Positions 8,734-17,660 of a stretch of 64,000 bases of DNA are shown here, one piece after another. Below the pieces are notes generated by a model. The model was not told where the DNA came from, did no database searches, and saw only the letters and a list, made by a program, of their open reading frames with translations. Position 1 is the stretch's first letter. The number at the start of each line of letters is the position of its first letter. The DNA is from Chitinophaga rhizophila. Lineage in GTDB: Bacteria; Bacteroidota; Bacteroidia; Chitinophagales; Chitinophagaceae. The translations under genes and the position numbers were made by a program. Where the stretch lies: NCBI RefSeq assembly GCF_019492185.1, contig NZ_JAICCF010000002.1:496001-560000 (forward strand), read 5' to 3'.

Positions 8734-8762
8734 CAAAGGTAAAATAAATTTTCTAAAAACAA
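8734..8762 (-). promoter_or_regulatory. Bacteroidota-type promoter of rpmE2
   Basis: On the minus strand GTTG, an 18-bp spacer, then TACCTTTG (8741-8734). This matches the TTG-N17-23-TAnnTTTG consensus of the Bacteroidota housekeeping sigma factor. Expected transcription start is near 8727. Confidence 0.7.
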
Positions 8763-8781
8763 CAACTGAAGACTAAATATT

Positions 8782-9273
8782 TTAGCTCTTCATGTTTACA
8801 TACTGTAAAGGAATGCCTAAGCTCGCTTCCTTTATTTTCTGTATAACCTCTTGTAAATCATCTATCTTCTTACCGGTTACTCTGACAATATCATCCATAA
8901 TGGCAGCCTGTACCTTCACGCCGGAATCTTTTATCAGTTTCACAATCTTCTTGGCATCTTCCTGCTTGATACCATTTCTCACAGGAATATCCTTTTTAAC
9001 CACTTTACCACTCTGGTAGTGCTCCTTACTCAGGTCGAAAATATTACCATCCAGTCCCTGTCTCATAGTGCGGCTGATCAATACATCAATCACCTGAGTC
9101 AGTTTCATATCGCTGTCAACTTCCACGTTCAGCGCCAGGTCCTTTTTATTCAATTCTATACTTACATGCGAATCTTTAAAGTCGTACCTGTTGGTAATTT
9201 CCTTTTTTACGGTGTTTACCGCATTATCAAGTGTCTGTGTATCCACTTTGCTAACAATATCAAAGGATGGCAT
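8782..9273 (-). CDS. yajQ: YajQ-family nucleotide-binding protein
   Basis: 163-aa member of the YajQ (UPF0234) family; some members bind cyclic di-GMP and act as regulators, in others only nucleotide/RNA binding is known. The start MPSFDIVSKVD, the block ITNRYDFK and DSDMKL, and the C-terminal VRVTGKKIDDLQ are the family landmarks, and the length is typical. The ATG at 9273 is preceded by a TATATTTG box on the minus strand (9315-9322). It is separated from the upstream sigma-factor operon by a terminator, so it is an independent unit. Confidence 0.95.
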   Translation of the reverse strand: MPSFDIVSKVDTQTLDNAVNTVKKEITNRYDFKDSHVSIELNKKDLALNVEVDSDMKLTQVIDVLISRTMRQGLDGNIFDLSKEHYQSGKVVKKDIPVRNGIKQEDAKKIVKLIKDSGVKVQAAIMDDIVRVTGKKIDDLQEVIQKIKEASLGIPLQYVNMKS

Positions 9274-9337
9274 GTTGAAATATTTTTATATCTACAAATA
9301 TTACTTAAGGGGTACAAATATAAACCAATACTACCGA

Positions 9338-9369
9338 GATATAAAAAACCCCGGGACAATACCCGGGGT
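9338..9369 (-). terminator. Terminator of the ECF sigma operon
   Basis: 8-bp G+C-rich stem ACCCCGGG / CCCGGGGT with a 6-nt loop, followed on the minus strand by TTTTTTAT. It lies 57 bp past the last gene of the operon. Confidence 0.88.
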
Positions 9370-9425
9370 GTGTTAACAGAATGCCTTCCATTAACGGGGG
9401 CTGCTAAGCAGCCAACAACTATCTT

Positions 9426-10166
9426 TTAATCTATCCTGGAGATTTTAGCCATACCTGATGAAGACTGATTTATTACCGGAGATCCCTTGTAACGAACCTT
9501 GCCCATTCCTGATACGTTTACATCCAATTTCTTTTCTGCTACCAGATCCAGTTTGCCTGTACCGGAGATGTTAATATCCGCATTTGCTGCCCTCAGCTCC
9601 AGCGCCTCTACATCAGCACTACCAGAAATATCATACCTTGTCATCTCAATATTACCTTTCAGATTAAACTTGCTGCTACCAGAAACCTCCACTTTTAAAG
9701 CATTAGCGTCCATTTCAATCTCAGTCTGGGTACTACCGCTAAATCTAAACTTTACCTGATCCCCTTTTAATTTTCCCCTGCTGTAAAAACCACCGCTTCC
9801 ACTGGAAGCTAATTCCTCTACTTCACTCATCGTTACATAAATATTCACCTTCTGTGTAGGCTTGATGTCGTATCCTTTTTTAGTCTGGATATGCAGATCC
9901 GTTCCTCTGACCTCTGTTTCAATCAGCGGCAATAAATTGTCATCTGTCTCAATCCTGATATCGTTTTTTGCTCCCGGTGTGATGTATACATTGTATACGC
10001 CTGAAGTGCTAATACTTTTGAAGGGGCCATCTGTACGAGTTTCAGTTTTGATCTTACCACTACCTGTTACTTTCTCCTTGCGTAGCTCAATAGTAAACGC
10101 TGATACTGCGAATGCAAAAAGCAAGAGCGATACCGGCAGCAGCCAGTTTAAACGTAATGTTTTCAT
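9426..10166 (-). CDS. Exported DUF2807-type (head GIN domain) protein
   Basis: 246-aa exported protein of the DUF2807 'putative auto-transporter adhesin head' family. A signal peptide starts at the ATG at 10166 (MKTLRLNWLLPVSLLLFAF); a longer reading from 10241 would bury it and was rejected. The mature part is built of short alternating strands rich in Gly, Ser and Asp (SGVYNVYITPGA, SGSGGFYSRG, SGSADVEAL, VSGMGKVRYKG), the pattern of a beta-solenoid. The molecular role of this family is not established. It is the last gene of the ECF operon, 37 bp after the DUF4097-like gene, so it is probably part of that regulon. Confidence 0.85.
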   Translation of the reverse strand: MKTLRLNWLLPVSLLLFAFAVSAFTIELRKEKVTGSGKIKTETRTDGPFKSISTSGVYNVYITPGAKNDIRIETDDNLLPLIETEVRGTDLHIQTKKGYDIKPTQKVNIYVTMSEVEELASSGSGGFYSRGKLKGDQVKFRFSGSTQTEIEMDANALKVEVSGSSKFNLKGNIEMTRYDISGSADVEALELRAANADINISGTGKLDLVAEKKLDVNVSGMGKVRYKGSPVINQSSSGMAKISRID

Positions 10167-10203
10167 AAATGAGATTTGATCGGTTGAAGGATTTTTTAGC
10201 AGA

Positions 10204-11289
10204 TTAACGGCTTTCAAAGCTGATATCGCTGTAAACACCATTTACTTTTATAGTGCCGGAGCGGTCGTCTGCAGCATTCGTGGAAGCCATGTATGTTAGT
10301 TGTGAATTTTTCTTGATGTGGGTCACATTCTTTAAAGAAAGCTCTCCTGTCCTCACATCTCCGCTGGTGAACTGCACTTTGATATGCATCCCTAATCGCT
10401 GAGGTACTCCCATCTTCACATCAGTGTAAGTCAGATGCAGCTCTCCACTCTTGAAACCTGCGCCCAGTGACTTCACTGACAGATTACCATACACCAGCTT
10501 TGTATTCAGTTCAGTTTGTAACTCGGAAAACCGGAAGTCTGTATACGTATTTTTACCATTGAATGCCCCTACCCTACTAATATTATAGTCATCATAATTG
10601 CCGGAAGTTGTAAGGCTGCCAACACTACCCACATTGTATTCGCAGTAGTTAGACCTGGTTACCAGTTCTGCAATCACATCGCTTTTGACATTGGAATAAT
10701 TTGCGCGGATGTTCACCAACGCTGCTTTGCCTATACGTCCACGGTCACAGTAATTCATATCCAGATTCAGCTCTTTGTCAGCCTGCTTGATATCATAATT
10801 ACAATAATTCATCTTAATTGAAGCTGGAAAAGACAGCACATCTGTAATCACATCTCCAAAATTATTATCCAGCGCAAGCCTCGCCAGCCTTTCAGGTACA
10901 TACATCTCATAATCTATATTCACGTAATCTTTGGAGTCTTTCTTCCCTCCCCACGAAAACCATTTGCTACCAGAGCCGGAAGGATTGTAGCTTGTTTGCA
11001 GACTTGCATTACTGCCTGAGCTATTCACAATAATATCTACCATATTGGCGATGGATGTAGCTTCTTCTACACTCTTCCCAAAACCTGTGATAGTCACCGT
11101 TGCCTTCACCTCGTTTTTCTTCCAGGTATGGATAATTATCTTACCATACTTGTTGGATACACTCAATGCGGTACCCGGATTTGCACTAAATTCCTTTACA
11201 ATCACTTTTTTAAATTCACTATCTCCTTTCTTAGCGTAGGTGAGTATAGGTAGTAGTAACAATAACAGGAAACTAAATCTCTCTTTCAT
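10204..11289 (-). CDS. Exported beta-strand repeat protein (DUF4097-like)
   Basis: 361-aa exported protein. Signal peptide MKERFSFLLLLLLPILTYA begins at the ATG at 11289; longer starts upstream fall inside the preceding gene. The mature protein is a run of short strands in which NYCNYD, MNYCDRG, RANYSNV, SNYCEYN and GNYDDYN recur about every 20-25 residues, suggesting a parallel beta-helix. The three NYC motifs put Cys residues at repeated positions. The start codon overlaps the anti-sigma gene by 17 nt, indicating translational coupling. Function unknown; context suggests an envelope protein controlled by the neighbouring sigma factor. Confidence 0.8.
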   Translation of the reverse strand: MKERFSFLLLLLLPILTYAKKGDSEFKKVIVKEFSANPGTALSVSNKYGKIIIHTWKKNEVKATVTITGFGKSVEEATSIANMVDIIVNSSGSNASLQTSYNPSGSGSKWFSWGGKKDSKDYVNIDYEMYVPERLARLALDNNFGDVITDVLSFPASIKMNYCNYDIKQADKELNLDMNYCDRGRIGKAALVNIRANYSNVKSDVIAELVTRSNYCEYNVGSVGSLTTSGNYDDYNISRVGAFNGKNTYTDFRFSELQTELNTKLVYGNLSVKSLGAGFKSGELHLTYTDVKMGVPQRLGMHIKVQFTSGDVRTGELSLKNVTHIKKNSQLTYMASTNAADDRSGTIKVNGVYSDISFESR

Positions 11290-11824
11290 AATTAGATTGC
11301 TTTTGGCGTACTGGCTGTTTTTCCCGCAGCTCTTCCAATATTTTATCAAGCAGATCCAGCTTCATCTGATAATAGCGGACCATAGCTGCCTTTATTCTTT
11401 CATTACCCGGATTCTGTATCAGCTCTGCTTCAAGCATCTGATATGTCTCATTCCGCAATTCAAGCTCCTTACGTCCGGTACTATCCAGGCCAAGTACCGA
11501 TGTAGGATAAGTCTTAATGGCCTCCAGCCGTTGCTCTATCTGCGTAGTATAATACATCTTGGCTTCCTGCATTTCAGGAGAAACATTAACAAGATGCTGT
11601 GCTTTCTTCATCTGCAGAAACTGGTAGATCATAACACTATTTACCACCAATACCAATACGGCTGCAGCTTTTAGCCAATGACGGCCCATCATCTCTATCA
11701 CTTTGTTCTTTCGGCGGGGTGCCAGCTGTTCCTCCAGCGCTGCCCATACCCTTGGAGGGGGGCCCGGCACTTCAAAATCCTGACGGTGTTGCCTGACAAA
11801 ATCTTCAAACCTACTTTCTGACAT
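11273..11824 (-). CDS. Membrane anti-sigma-factor-like protein
   Basis: 183-aa single-pass membrane protein. The N-terminal 45 residues (MSESRFEDFVRQHRQDFE, then VWAALEEQL) form a cytoplasmic segment typical of Bacteroidota anti-sigma partners. A membrane helix follows at about 50-68 (KAAAVLVLVVNSVMIYQFL), then a helical, charged outer region. No zinc-binding HxxxCxxC motif is present. Its ATG overlaps the sigma-factor stop by one base (TGATG), the usual arrangement for sigma/anti-sigma pairs. The assignment rests mainly on that context and topology. Confidence 0.8.
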   Translation of the reverse strand: MSESRFEDFVRQHRQDFEVPGPPPRVWAALEEQLAPRRKNKVIEMMGRHWLKAAAVLVLVVNSVMIYQFLQMKKAQHLVNVSPEMQEAKMYYTTQIEQRLEAIKTYPTSVLGLDSTGRKELELRNETYQMLEAELIQNPGNERIKAAMVRYYQMKLDLLDKILEELREKQPVRQKQSNYEREI

Positions 11825-12390
11825 CAGCGTATCATTTTTTTCTGTTGTATAATCTGTCTCACTTTATCCTTTGCACGCATATACTGTGTTTTCACTGTTG
11901 ACTCAGAAATGTCGAGCATTGACGCTATTTCCTTATGTGAGTATTCTTCAAACAGGTACAGATTAAGAACAGTACGGTAACCATTAGGTAAAACATGTAT
12001 TGCATCCTTAATAGCTGCTACCGTCCATGCAAAATCACCTTCGTCTACTATCGTTTCCTCTTCTACATCTATATTGTCTACTTCCTCAAAATATACTTTC
12101 TTCCTGCGCAGGTGACTAAGACAATGATTTACAACAATCCGCTTAATCCATGCTGTCACGCTGCCTGCATTCTCCAGCCGCTCCAAATTCTTAAAGACCT
12201 GCATAAAAGCCTCCTGCAGGGTATCTTCGGCATCCGCCGGATTCCCCGTCATACGCAGACAGATGTTATACATAGCGCCCGAATAGGCATTGTATAACTC
12301 ACGGAATGCGAGCGTGTCTCCTTTCTTACACCGGGACACCAGGTGGTCTGTTATGGTCGTATTGTTCAAGTTGTTGGCTGATGCTTGCAT
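11824..12390 (-). CDS. ECF-family RNA polymerase sigma factor
   Basis: 188-aa sigma-70 factor of the extracytoplasmic-function group. Region 2 spans about 25-92 (FRELYNAYSGAMYNICLRM, then DAEDTLQEAFMQVF) and region 4 about 130-180 (LPNGYRTVLNLYLFEEYSHKE, helix-turn-helix text SESTVKTQYMRAKDK). Acidic residues VEEETIVDEGDF link the two. It heads a four-gene overlapping operon with an anti-sigma-like protein and two exported beta-rich proteins, so it probably directs their expression on release. No confident autoregulatory promoter is seen. Confidence 0.95.
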   Translation of the reverse strand: MQASANNLNNTTITDHLVSRCKKGDTLAFRELYNAYSGAMYNICLRMTGNPADAEDTLQEAFMQVFKNLERLENAGSVTAWIKRIVVNHCLSHLRRKKVYFEEVDNIDVEEETIVDEGDFAWTVAAIKDAIHVLPNGYRTVLNLYLFEEYSHKEIASMLDISESTVKTQYMRAKDKVRQIIQQKKMIR

Positions 12391-12504
12391 TATAAAGACA
12401 TTATTTCAGAAAAAGGTTGCACGAAAAGTGATTTTTTTTTGGGAAGAAGGGGAAAACACACAAACAATTTATCACAATGAATTAGCAATCAATACTTCAT
12501 GATT

Positions 12505-12540
12505 TAAAAAAGGACGCAACCTGAGAGCAGGTCACGTCCT
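12505..12540 (-). terminator. Terminator of the TonB-receptor-like gene
   Basis: Stem AGGACG(CA)ACCTG / CAGGT(CA)CGTCCT around a short loop, followed on the minus strand by TTTTTT, 36 bp past the stop. Confidence 0.85.
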
Positions 12541-12575
12541 ATTCCATCCTTATATATACCTAAAAACAGGTCAGA

Positions 12576-15038
12576 TTAGTTCCCGCTTTTTACACGGCCC
12601 TGCTCATCTTCAAGACCGGTTTTACGGGCACGGGCGGCTTTAATATTGGTATTACCAAAGCGGTAGTTGAAGGTCAGTCTTACCTGACGGCTCTCCCACT
12701 TACTGCTAACACCAGTATAACGGCCCGCATTTTCAAAGTTTCCACGGAAGCGCTGGATATTGAATACATCATTTACATTCAACTTCAGACTACCTTTTTT
12801 ATTCAGAATAGATTTGGAAAATCCGAGGTCAACGGCACACATGTGCTTCATTCTGAACAACCCCTCATCAGCAATCTGCGGAGACAAATAGAATACGCTT
12901 ACTTCTGCACTCAGATCTTTCGGCAAAGTGAACGTCTGTTGCGTACGTCCCATAAATCCACCAGCTGAGATATTCACTGAATTGTTATCTATTACTGTCG
13001 AATATTTGCTGTGGTATGCCGACAGGTAAGTAAAGCTGTTCCACCATTTGGTAATTTGTACAGGGAACGAAACATTCAGGTTAAATACATCGGATTCAGA
13101 CACGTTGAGGTACTTATAACGGATATTCAACGTATCTCCTGATACTACATCCTTGTCAGCTTCAACTATCTGTGTAATCCTGTCTTTTGTATGTGTATAA
13201 CCCACAGAGGTTGTCAGGAAATGCTTGAACGTGTGTGTAAGCTCAATGCTGTTTGCATATGATGGTTTCAGATAAGGATTACCTGAGATCAGCGTATACC
13301 TGTCAAGGTAAATCTGGAACGGATTCAGGTCTTCATAATCAGGACGCTGCAGGCGACGGCTATAAGAGAATCCCAACTGATGCGCCTTACTTGCATCATA
13401 GCTTACAAACACACTTGGAAACAGGTTAAAGTAGCTGGTATCAGTAAGCTGATTCATCGTAATGGAATTACCTTCTACATTACTCTGCTCTGCACGCAAA
13501 CCCAGTTGAACATTTACCTTTTTAAACTGTTTCTGGAAGTTAACATAAGCAGCATTCACATTCTCCTTGTAGATAAAATGGTTAGAACGATTCCTGTCAT
13601 ATTCCCAGTTACCATTACGCAAAGAGTCAAATTTGGCATCATTGTCTGTCTTCACGAAGCTGAGTTTAAATCCTGCCTCTAGCTTTGCCTGATTGCGCAT
13701 TGGATGAACATAGTCAGCTTTAATCGTTTTTATATCAATAGAATTTGGCTGACTATTCCGCGAAGTATCTCCACGCATGTAGTTCTTACCGGAAGCATCC
13801 CAGATGGTAGAGAAAATATTGTTACCACGGTCTTCTGAGTTACGTGCATAATCCACGTCGATATTCAGCTCTTTACCGGTCGTATCCAGTATTGCCTTAT
13901 AGTTAACATTGTAAGCAAATCTCTTCCAGTTACCATCGAAAGTAGTAATTGTTCTGAGTGTAGAATCTACGCGGGTACCATCGCCAATCTTTGTTAGTGA
14001 GTTTGCTGGTTCGTCAGACGTTCTGAATCCGGCATCTACCATTACACCGATTGTATTTCTCTTGTTGATTGAATAATCCAATCCAACTTTTGCTCCATGA
14101 TAGTCAGACCTTCTTTTCCTTTCGTTTTCCTGGTCAAATACTGTTGGCTTACCTGCTGTTGTACCACTACGGTATAAACCGAGCATCTGCTGATTTTCGC
14201 GGTGGTTATAGTTATAGGAACCAAAGATGTTCACTTTGTCATTGCGGTGGTTCAGGTTCAGAGACGCGCCATACTTAGGCGTCAGTCCATAAGCACCAAA
14301 GATAGAAGCACTACCATTGGTACCGACCATCCTGTTCTTCTTCAGTTTGATGTTGATGATCCCGGAGTTGCCAGCTGCATCATACTTGGCGGAAGGATTG
14401 GTGATCAATTCAATTTGCTCAATATTGCTACTGGGCATACTTTTCAGCAGCTGGGCAACATCCTGGGAACTCATGTTTGTAAGCTTGCCATCAATCATGA
14501 TAACAACTCCACTCTTTCCTTTCAGACTAATATTATCGTCTTTATCAATCGCGATACCGGGAGATTTCTCCAGTACTTCCATAGCAGTACCGCCGGCACC
14601 TACAATACTATTTTCAACGTTAACTACCATTTTATCAGCCCGTTGCTCAATAAAAGGCTTTTTGGCAGTCACATTTATTTCTTTCAGATTCTTTGAGTCA
14701 GCACTCAGGGTCAGACCCTCTACTGTTACTGGCGCACTGCCTTTCACATCGAAAGGTTTGCTATAAGCTTTTGTCATACCAACATAAGCGGCAGCAATGA
14801 GGTACTTCCCCTGCTTCACCTGCTCAAATTCATACTGACCGTTGATGTCTGCAATCGCGCCTTTAACTAGTGAAGAGTCTTTTGCTTTCAATAATGTTAT
14901 CGTGGCAAATTCTACAGGTTTTTCACCTGCCTGTGATACCCGACCAGTGATTCGGGCTGATTCGATCTGCTGTGCCTGGGTGGTTTTAATGCTACATATC
15001 AGTAAAAAGGAGGCCAACAATGTAGTGGTCGATTTCAT
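12576..15038 (-). CDS. TonB-receptor-like outer-membrane beta-barrel with N-terminal carboxypeptidase-regulatory-like domain
   Basis: 820-aa outer-membrane protein. A signal peptide (MKSTTTLLASFLLICSIKTTQAQQ) is followed by a CarboxypepD_reg-like beta-sandwich (about 27-105: GRVSQAGEKPVEFATITLL, DINGQYEFEQVKQGKYLI), a plug-like region (about 125-215, ending in IEQIELITNPSAKYDAAGNSG), then a long barrel with alternating strands and a terminal strand near FNYRFG. This is the OMP_b-brl_3 layout rather than a SusC-type receptor, and no SusD gene is adjacent. Substrate unknown. It is a monocistronic gene. Confidence 0.88.
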   Translation of the reverse strand: MKSTTTLLASFLLICSIKTTQAQQIESARITGRVSQAGEKPVEFATITLLKAKDSSLVKGAIADINGQYEFEQVKQGKYLIAAAYVGMTKAYSKPFDVKGSAPVTVEGLTLSADSKNLKEINVTAKKPFIEQRADKMVVNVENSIVGAGGTAMEVLEKSPGIAIDKDDNISLKGKSGVVIMIDGKLTNMSSQDVAQLLKSMPSSNIEQIELITNPSAKYDAAGNSGIINIKLKKNRMVGTNGSASIFGAYGLTPKYGASLNLNHRNDKVNIFGSYNYNHRENQQMLGLYRSGTTAGKPTVFDQENERKRRSDYHGAKVGLDYSINKRNTIGVMVDAGFRTSDEPANSLTKIGDGTRVDSTLRTITTFDGNWKRFAYNVNYKAILDTTGKELNIDVDYARNSEDRGNNIFSTIWDASGKNYMRGDTSRNSQPNSIDIKTIKADYVHPMRNQAKLEAGFKLSFVKTDNDAKFDSLRNGNWEYDRNRSNHFIYKENVNAAYVNFQKQFKKVNVQLGLRAEQSNVEGNSITMNQLTDTSYFNLFPSVFVSYDASKAHQLGFSYSRRLQRPDYEDLNPFQIYLDRYTLISGNPYLKPSYANSIELTHTFKHFLTTSVGYTHTKDRITQIVEADKDVVSGDTLNIRYKYLNVSESDVFNLNVSFPVQITKWWNSFTYLSAYHSKYSTVIDNNSVNISAGGFMGRTQQTFTLPKDLSAEVSVFYLSPQIADEGLFRMKHMCAVDLGFSKSILNKKGSLKLNVNDVFNIQRFRGNFENAGRYTGVSSKWESRQVRLTFNYRFGNTNIKAARARKTGLEDEQGRVKSGN

Positions 15039-15340
15039 ATAAGGATGCTTTAAATTTATTATAGGTTATCTACTAATTGCTTATTACTATAGAACCATTT
15101 TTATACAGAACCAGTCTTAAACAACTACAGTGTAAAGGTAGGTATTGTGCATTGCATAGTACATAGTTTTACATAAGCGGTAACCCAGTAGGGATGATTG
15201 GTAGAAATAATCCTAAAGAGATGTGAAAACTGGTATAAAGACGACCGACTTAACGTTTAGTTGCAGTACAAAGGCATATAAAAAGAAAAGCGTTGCTGTT
15301 TCCAGCAACGCTTTTCTTTTTATATAAAGGTCCGTTTACT
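15039..15340. other. Intergenic region between hemerythrin and the TonB-receptor-like gene
   Basis: About 300 bp. It contains the terminator at 15281-15320 and must hold the promoter of the receptor-like gene; TACCTTTA on the minus strand (15140-15133) is a weak -7 candidate. No gene or RNA recognised. Confidence 0.6.
15281..15320 (-). terminator. Terminator of the lgt-like/hemerythrin unit
   Basis: 13-bp perfect stem AAAAGCGTTGCTG / CAGCAACGCTTTT with a TTTC loop. Runs of A and T flank both sides, so it could work in both directions. Confidence 0.92.
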
Positions 15341-15766
15341 TCAGGACCACTTAATATTATCCAGTATATCAGGCAGTTCTGCCTGGATCTTTTCAAACAA
15401 TACTCGTTCCTCTTTACGGATGTGTGCCTCCAGGCTACGTGCCAGCACATCCATCGCGGCTATCATATCTGTATTTTCAGTCAGCGCGCTATACATCCGG
15501 GATATCTGCTGGTGCTCCAGCGTCAGCTCACGTATAAGCAGGTCTATCTCCGCATGCCGGCCCATACATACTTCAAATAAGTACTCTTCTTTTTGTATGT
15601 GCGGTACCATTACTTCCTGAAAGACCTTAACAATATAGGCCAGTTTGGCATCTGTCTCGAGTGGAAAACCTTCATAAGCAGCTGCATCGTTCTTCAGATA
15701 ACGACAAACAAACAGTAACCGCTGGTGTTCCTGTGATAATGGTATGAGGACAGGGTGACGTTGCAT
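15341..15766 (-). CDS. Hemerythrin-domain protein
   Basis: 141-aa four-helix hemerythrin (HHE) protein that should bind a di-iron centre; family members sense or carry oxygen or handle NO and iron. Candidate ligands in canonical spacing are His14, His56 with Glu60 (HIQKE), His85 (EHQQI) and His115 with Glu119 (HIRKE). The start ATG is 2 bp after the stop of the Lgt-like gene, so the two are translated from one message. No signal peptide, so it is cytosolic. The pairing with a membrane lipidation-type enzyme is unexpected and may be only an operon of convenience. Confidence 0.9.
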   Translation of the reverse strand: MQRHPVLIPLSQEHQRLLFVCRYLKNDAAAYEGFPLETDAKLAYIVKVFQEVMVPHIQKEEYLFEVCMGRHAEIDLLIRELTLEHQQISRMYSALTENTDMIAAMDVLARSLEAHIRKEERVLFEKIQAELPDILDNIKWS

Positions 15767-15768
15767 AA

Positions 15769-17067
15769 TCAGACTGCTGGTTTTGCTGCTTTATGTATTT
15801 TGCGGCAATACCAGATCAACGCTGCACCACCGAGTACCATTAATGAAGAGATGATTTCTGCCTGGGTAGGATGAAATCCGAAGATATCATACTTTGTATT
15901 TACCCTGATCTTCTCAATGAAGAAACGCTCCATACCATTCATAATCAGATATATACCAAAGATAACACCCGGTACTGTCACTTTTTTGCGGATGGCATAC
16001 AGCACGCCAAATAGTATCAGGCAGGCAATGATCTCATATAAAGCGGTCGGATAAACAGATACAGGCAATACACTACAGTACTTACCGGTACAACCAGCCA
16101 TCTGAACCCCTTCGTTAATTACATTATGAGGATATCCGTAGGCAAAGAACCAGTCAGGCAGAAAACTCAGACCGGAAGGTTTTGTAAAGGGCGCATGCGG
16201 TATATGTTCCAAGCTACCATACTGTCTTGCAAAGAACTGTTCACTCGCTTTTACTACATCCTGGAATTTAGACGGATCAGCAGGTACTACTTTTCCGGCA
16301 GCATCTGTAACATAGCTACTGTTGTAAATACCCCAGTCGCCATCACCGGAAAAGTGACAACCCATACGTCCTATACCATATGCCAGCATCAGCGTCGGAG
16401 CTGCACTGTCTATCAGATGATATACATTAATACCCTTTTTTGAAGCATACCGTATAATCACTACAGCGGCAACGATCAAACCACCGTAAAATGTAAGTCC
16501 GCTGAAAGATAACAAAGCGCCTATAGGATCCTGTACAAACTCATTCCAGTTTTCCAGGTTGTGAAAGATCTTAGCACCGAGCAATCCGCCTACCGCTGCC
16601 ATTACTGTAATGTCAGGCACACGCTGGTGAGGCATAACGATGATAGTCTCCTCTTTCGGAGTTGCCTTCTCTTCCTTCTTGCCGGTACGGTATTTCATAT
16701 ATCCGAACACGCCGGCCAGTATAATACCGCCTAACACGTTTCCGCGGGTAGATAACATATATGATTGCAGATCCTGAGAAGCTTCTGCCCATTCGGTAAC
16801 GAGACCTAATATTTTATGTCCTAAAAGAAAGCCAAGTGCTGCATGTACAAGTATTTCCGTTGTACCTACGGGTTTACCGGTAATGATTGTTTCGGGTACC
16901 CCTTTCAGCCATCCTAATTTTTCTCTTCTTTTCAATTCTGCAGTCAGCACGTAAGCGCCCGCCAGAAAGGCAATTGCAACAAAGAATCCAAAAGTCTGGA
17001 GGAGTTTTAATACAGGGATTTCTAGGCCCAGGAGGTCTTTAAATGCGTAATATAGATTAGGATACAT
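15769..17067 (-). CDS. Prolipoprotein diacylglyceryl transferase (Lgt)-family membrane protein, divergent
   Basis: 432-aa polytopic membrane protein of the Lgt family, which transfers diacylglycerol to the lipobox cysteine of prolipoproteins. It is longer than E. coli Lgt (about 290 aa). The ATG at 17067 was chosen over TTG at 17073. The signature region reads YGIGRMGCHFSGDGDWG where classical Lgt has GRIGNFINGE; the Arg and glycines are kept but the essential-class Asn is Cys. The later NGMERFFIEKIRVN matches the conserved C-terminal Arg region. A charged cytoplasmic insert (KYRTGKKEEKATPKEET) separates the first helices from the core. It may be the lineage's Lgt, or a paralogue with another acceptor. 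Confidence 0.8.
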   Translation of the reverse strand: MYPNLYYAFKDLLGLEIPVLKLLQTFGFFVAIAFLAGAYVLTAELKRREKLGWLKGVPETIITGKPVGTTEILVHAALGFLLGHKILGLVTEWAEASQDLQSYMLSTRGNVLGGIILAGVFGYMKYRTGKKEEKATPKEETIIVMPHQRVPDITVMAAVGGLLGAKIFHNLENWNEFVQDPIGALLSFSGLTFYGGLIVAAVVIIRYASKKGINVYHLIDSAAPTLMLAYGIGRMGCHFSGDGDWGIYNSSYVTDAAGKVVPADPSKFQDVVKASEQFFARQYGSLEHIPHAPFTKPSGLSFLPDWFFAYGYPHNVINEGVQMAGCTGKYCSVLPVSVYPTALYEIIACLILFGVLYAIRKKVTVPGVIFGIYLIMNGMERFFIEKIRVNTKYDIFGFHPTQAEIISSLMVLGGAALIWYCRKIHKAAKPAV

Positions 17068-17246
17068 AGCCAAAAAAAATTGGTGATCTGAATTTTCCTA
17101 TGAACAAAGCCGAATTAGTCAAACGGAAAATCAAACCACCAAAGTAAGCTGTAAAAATTACAAATTCCAAATCATAATCCCTTTTTCTATTGTGTAATTA
17201 ATATATTAACAACCAACAGTAAAAGGATTATGATCCGGAAGGTGTT

Positions 17247-17660
17247 TTAGCAATGTTGTGCAAAAGCGTCCACCAGGTTCGCTGCGATCATCTGCGCAGG
17301 ACGTCCCTCAATCATGTGGCGCTCAATAAAATGAACCAGCTGGCCATCTTTAAATAAAGCGATCGCTGGAGAAGACGGAGGATAAGGCAACAGGTGAGAA
17401 CGAATCTGCTGTATTGCCGCCAGATCAAAACCTGCAAAGCTGGTAGTTAATCTGTCTGGCTTTTTCTCACTGTGTGCAACAGCCATTAAAACACCCGGAC
17501 GAGCGCTACCTGCAGAACAACCACAAACGGAGTTGATCATAACCAGTGTAGTACCTTCCTTTTTCAATATCTCATCTACTTTCTCCGGCGTAAGCAATTC
17601 TTCAAAACCATTATCTGTCAATTCTGCCTTCATCGGCATTACTAGTTCTGCTGGATACAT
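17247..17660 (-). CDS. BrxA/BrxB-family bacilliredoxin
   Basis: 137-aa thiol-disulfide protein of the YphP/YqiW (bacilliredoxin) family, which in Firmicutes removes bacillithiol from mixed disulfides. The active-site CGC motif (C46-G-C48 in NSVCGCSAGSARPG) and the C-terminal IERHMIEGR block are as in the family, and the length is typical. A TAACTTTG box on the minus strand (17701-17694) lies 35 bp upstream and fits a -7 element. The lgt-like gene follows after 179 bp and may be a separate unit. Confidence 0.93.
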   Translation of the reverse strand: MYPAELVMPMKAELTDNGFEELLTPEKVDEILKKEGTTLVMINSVCGCSAGSARPGVLMAVAHSEKKPDRLTTSFAGFDLAAIQQIRSHLLPYPPSSPAIALFKDGQLVHFIERHMIEGRPAQMIAANLVDAFAQHC

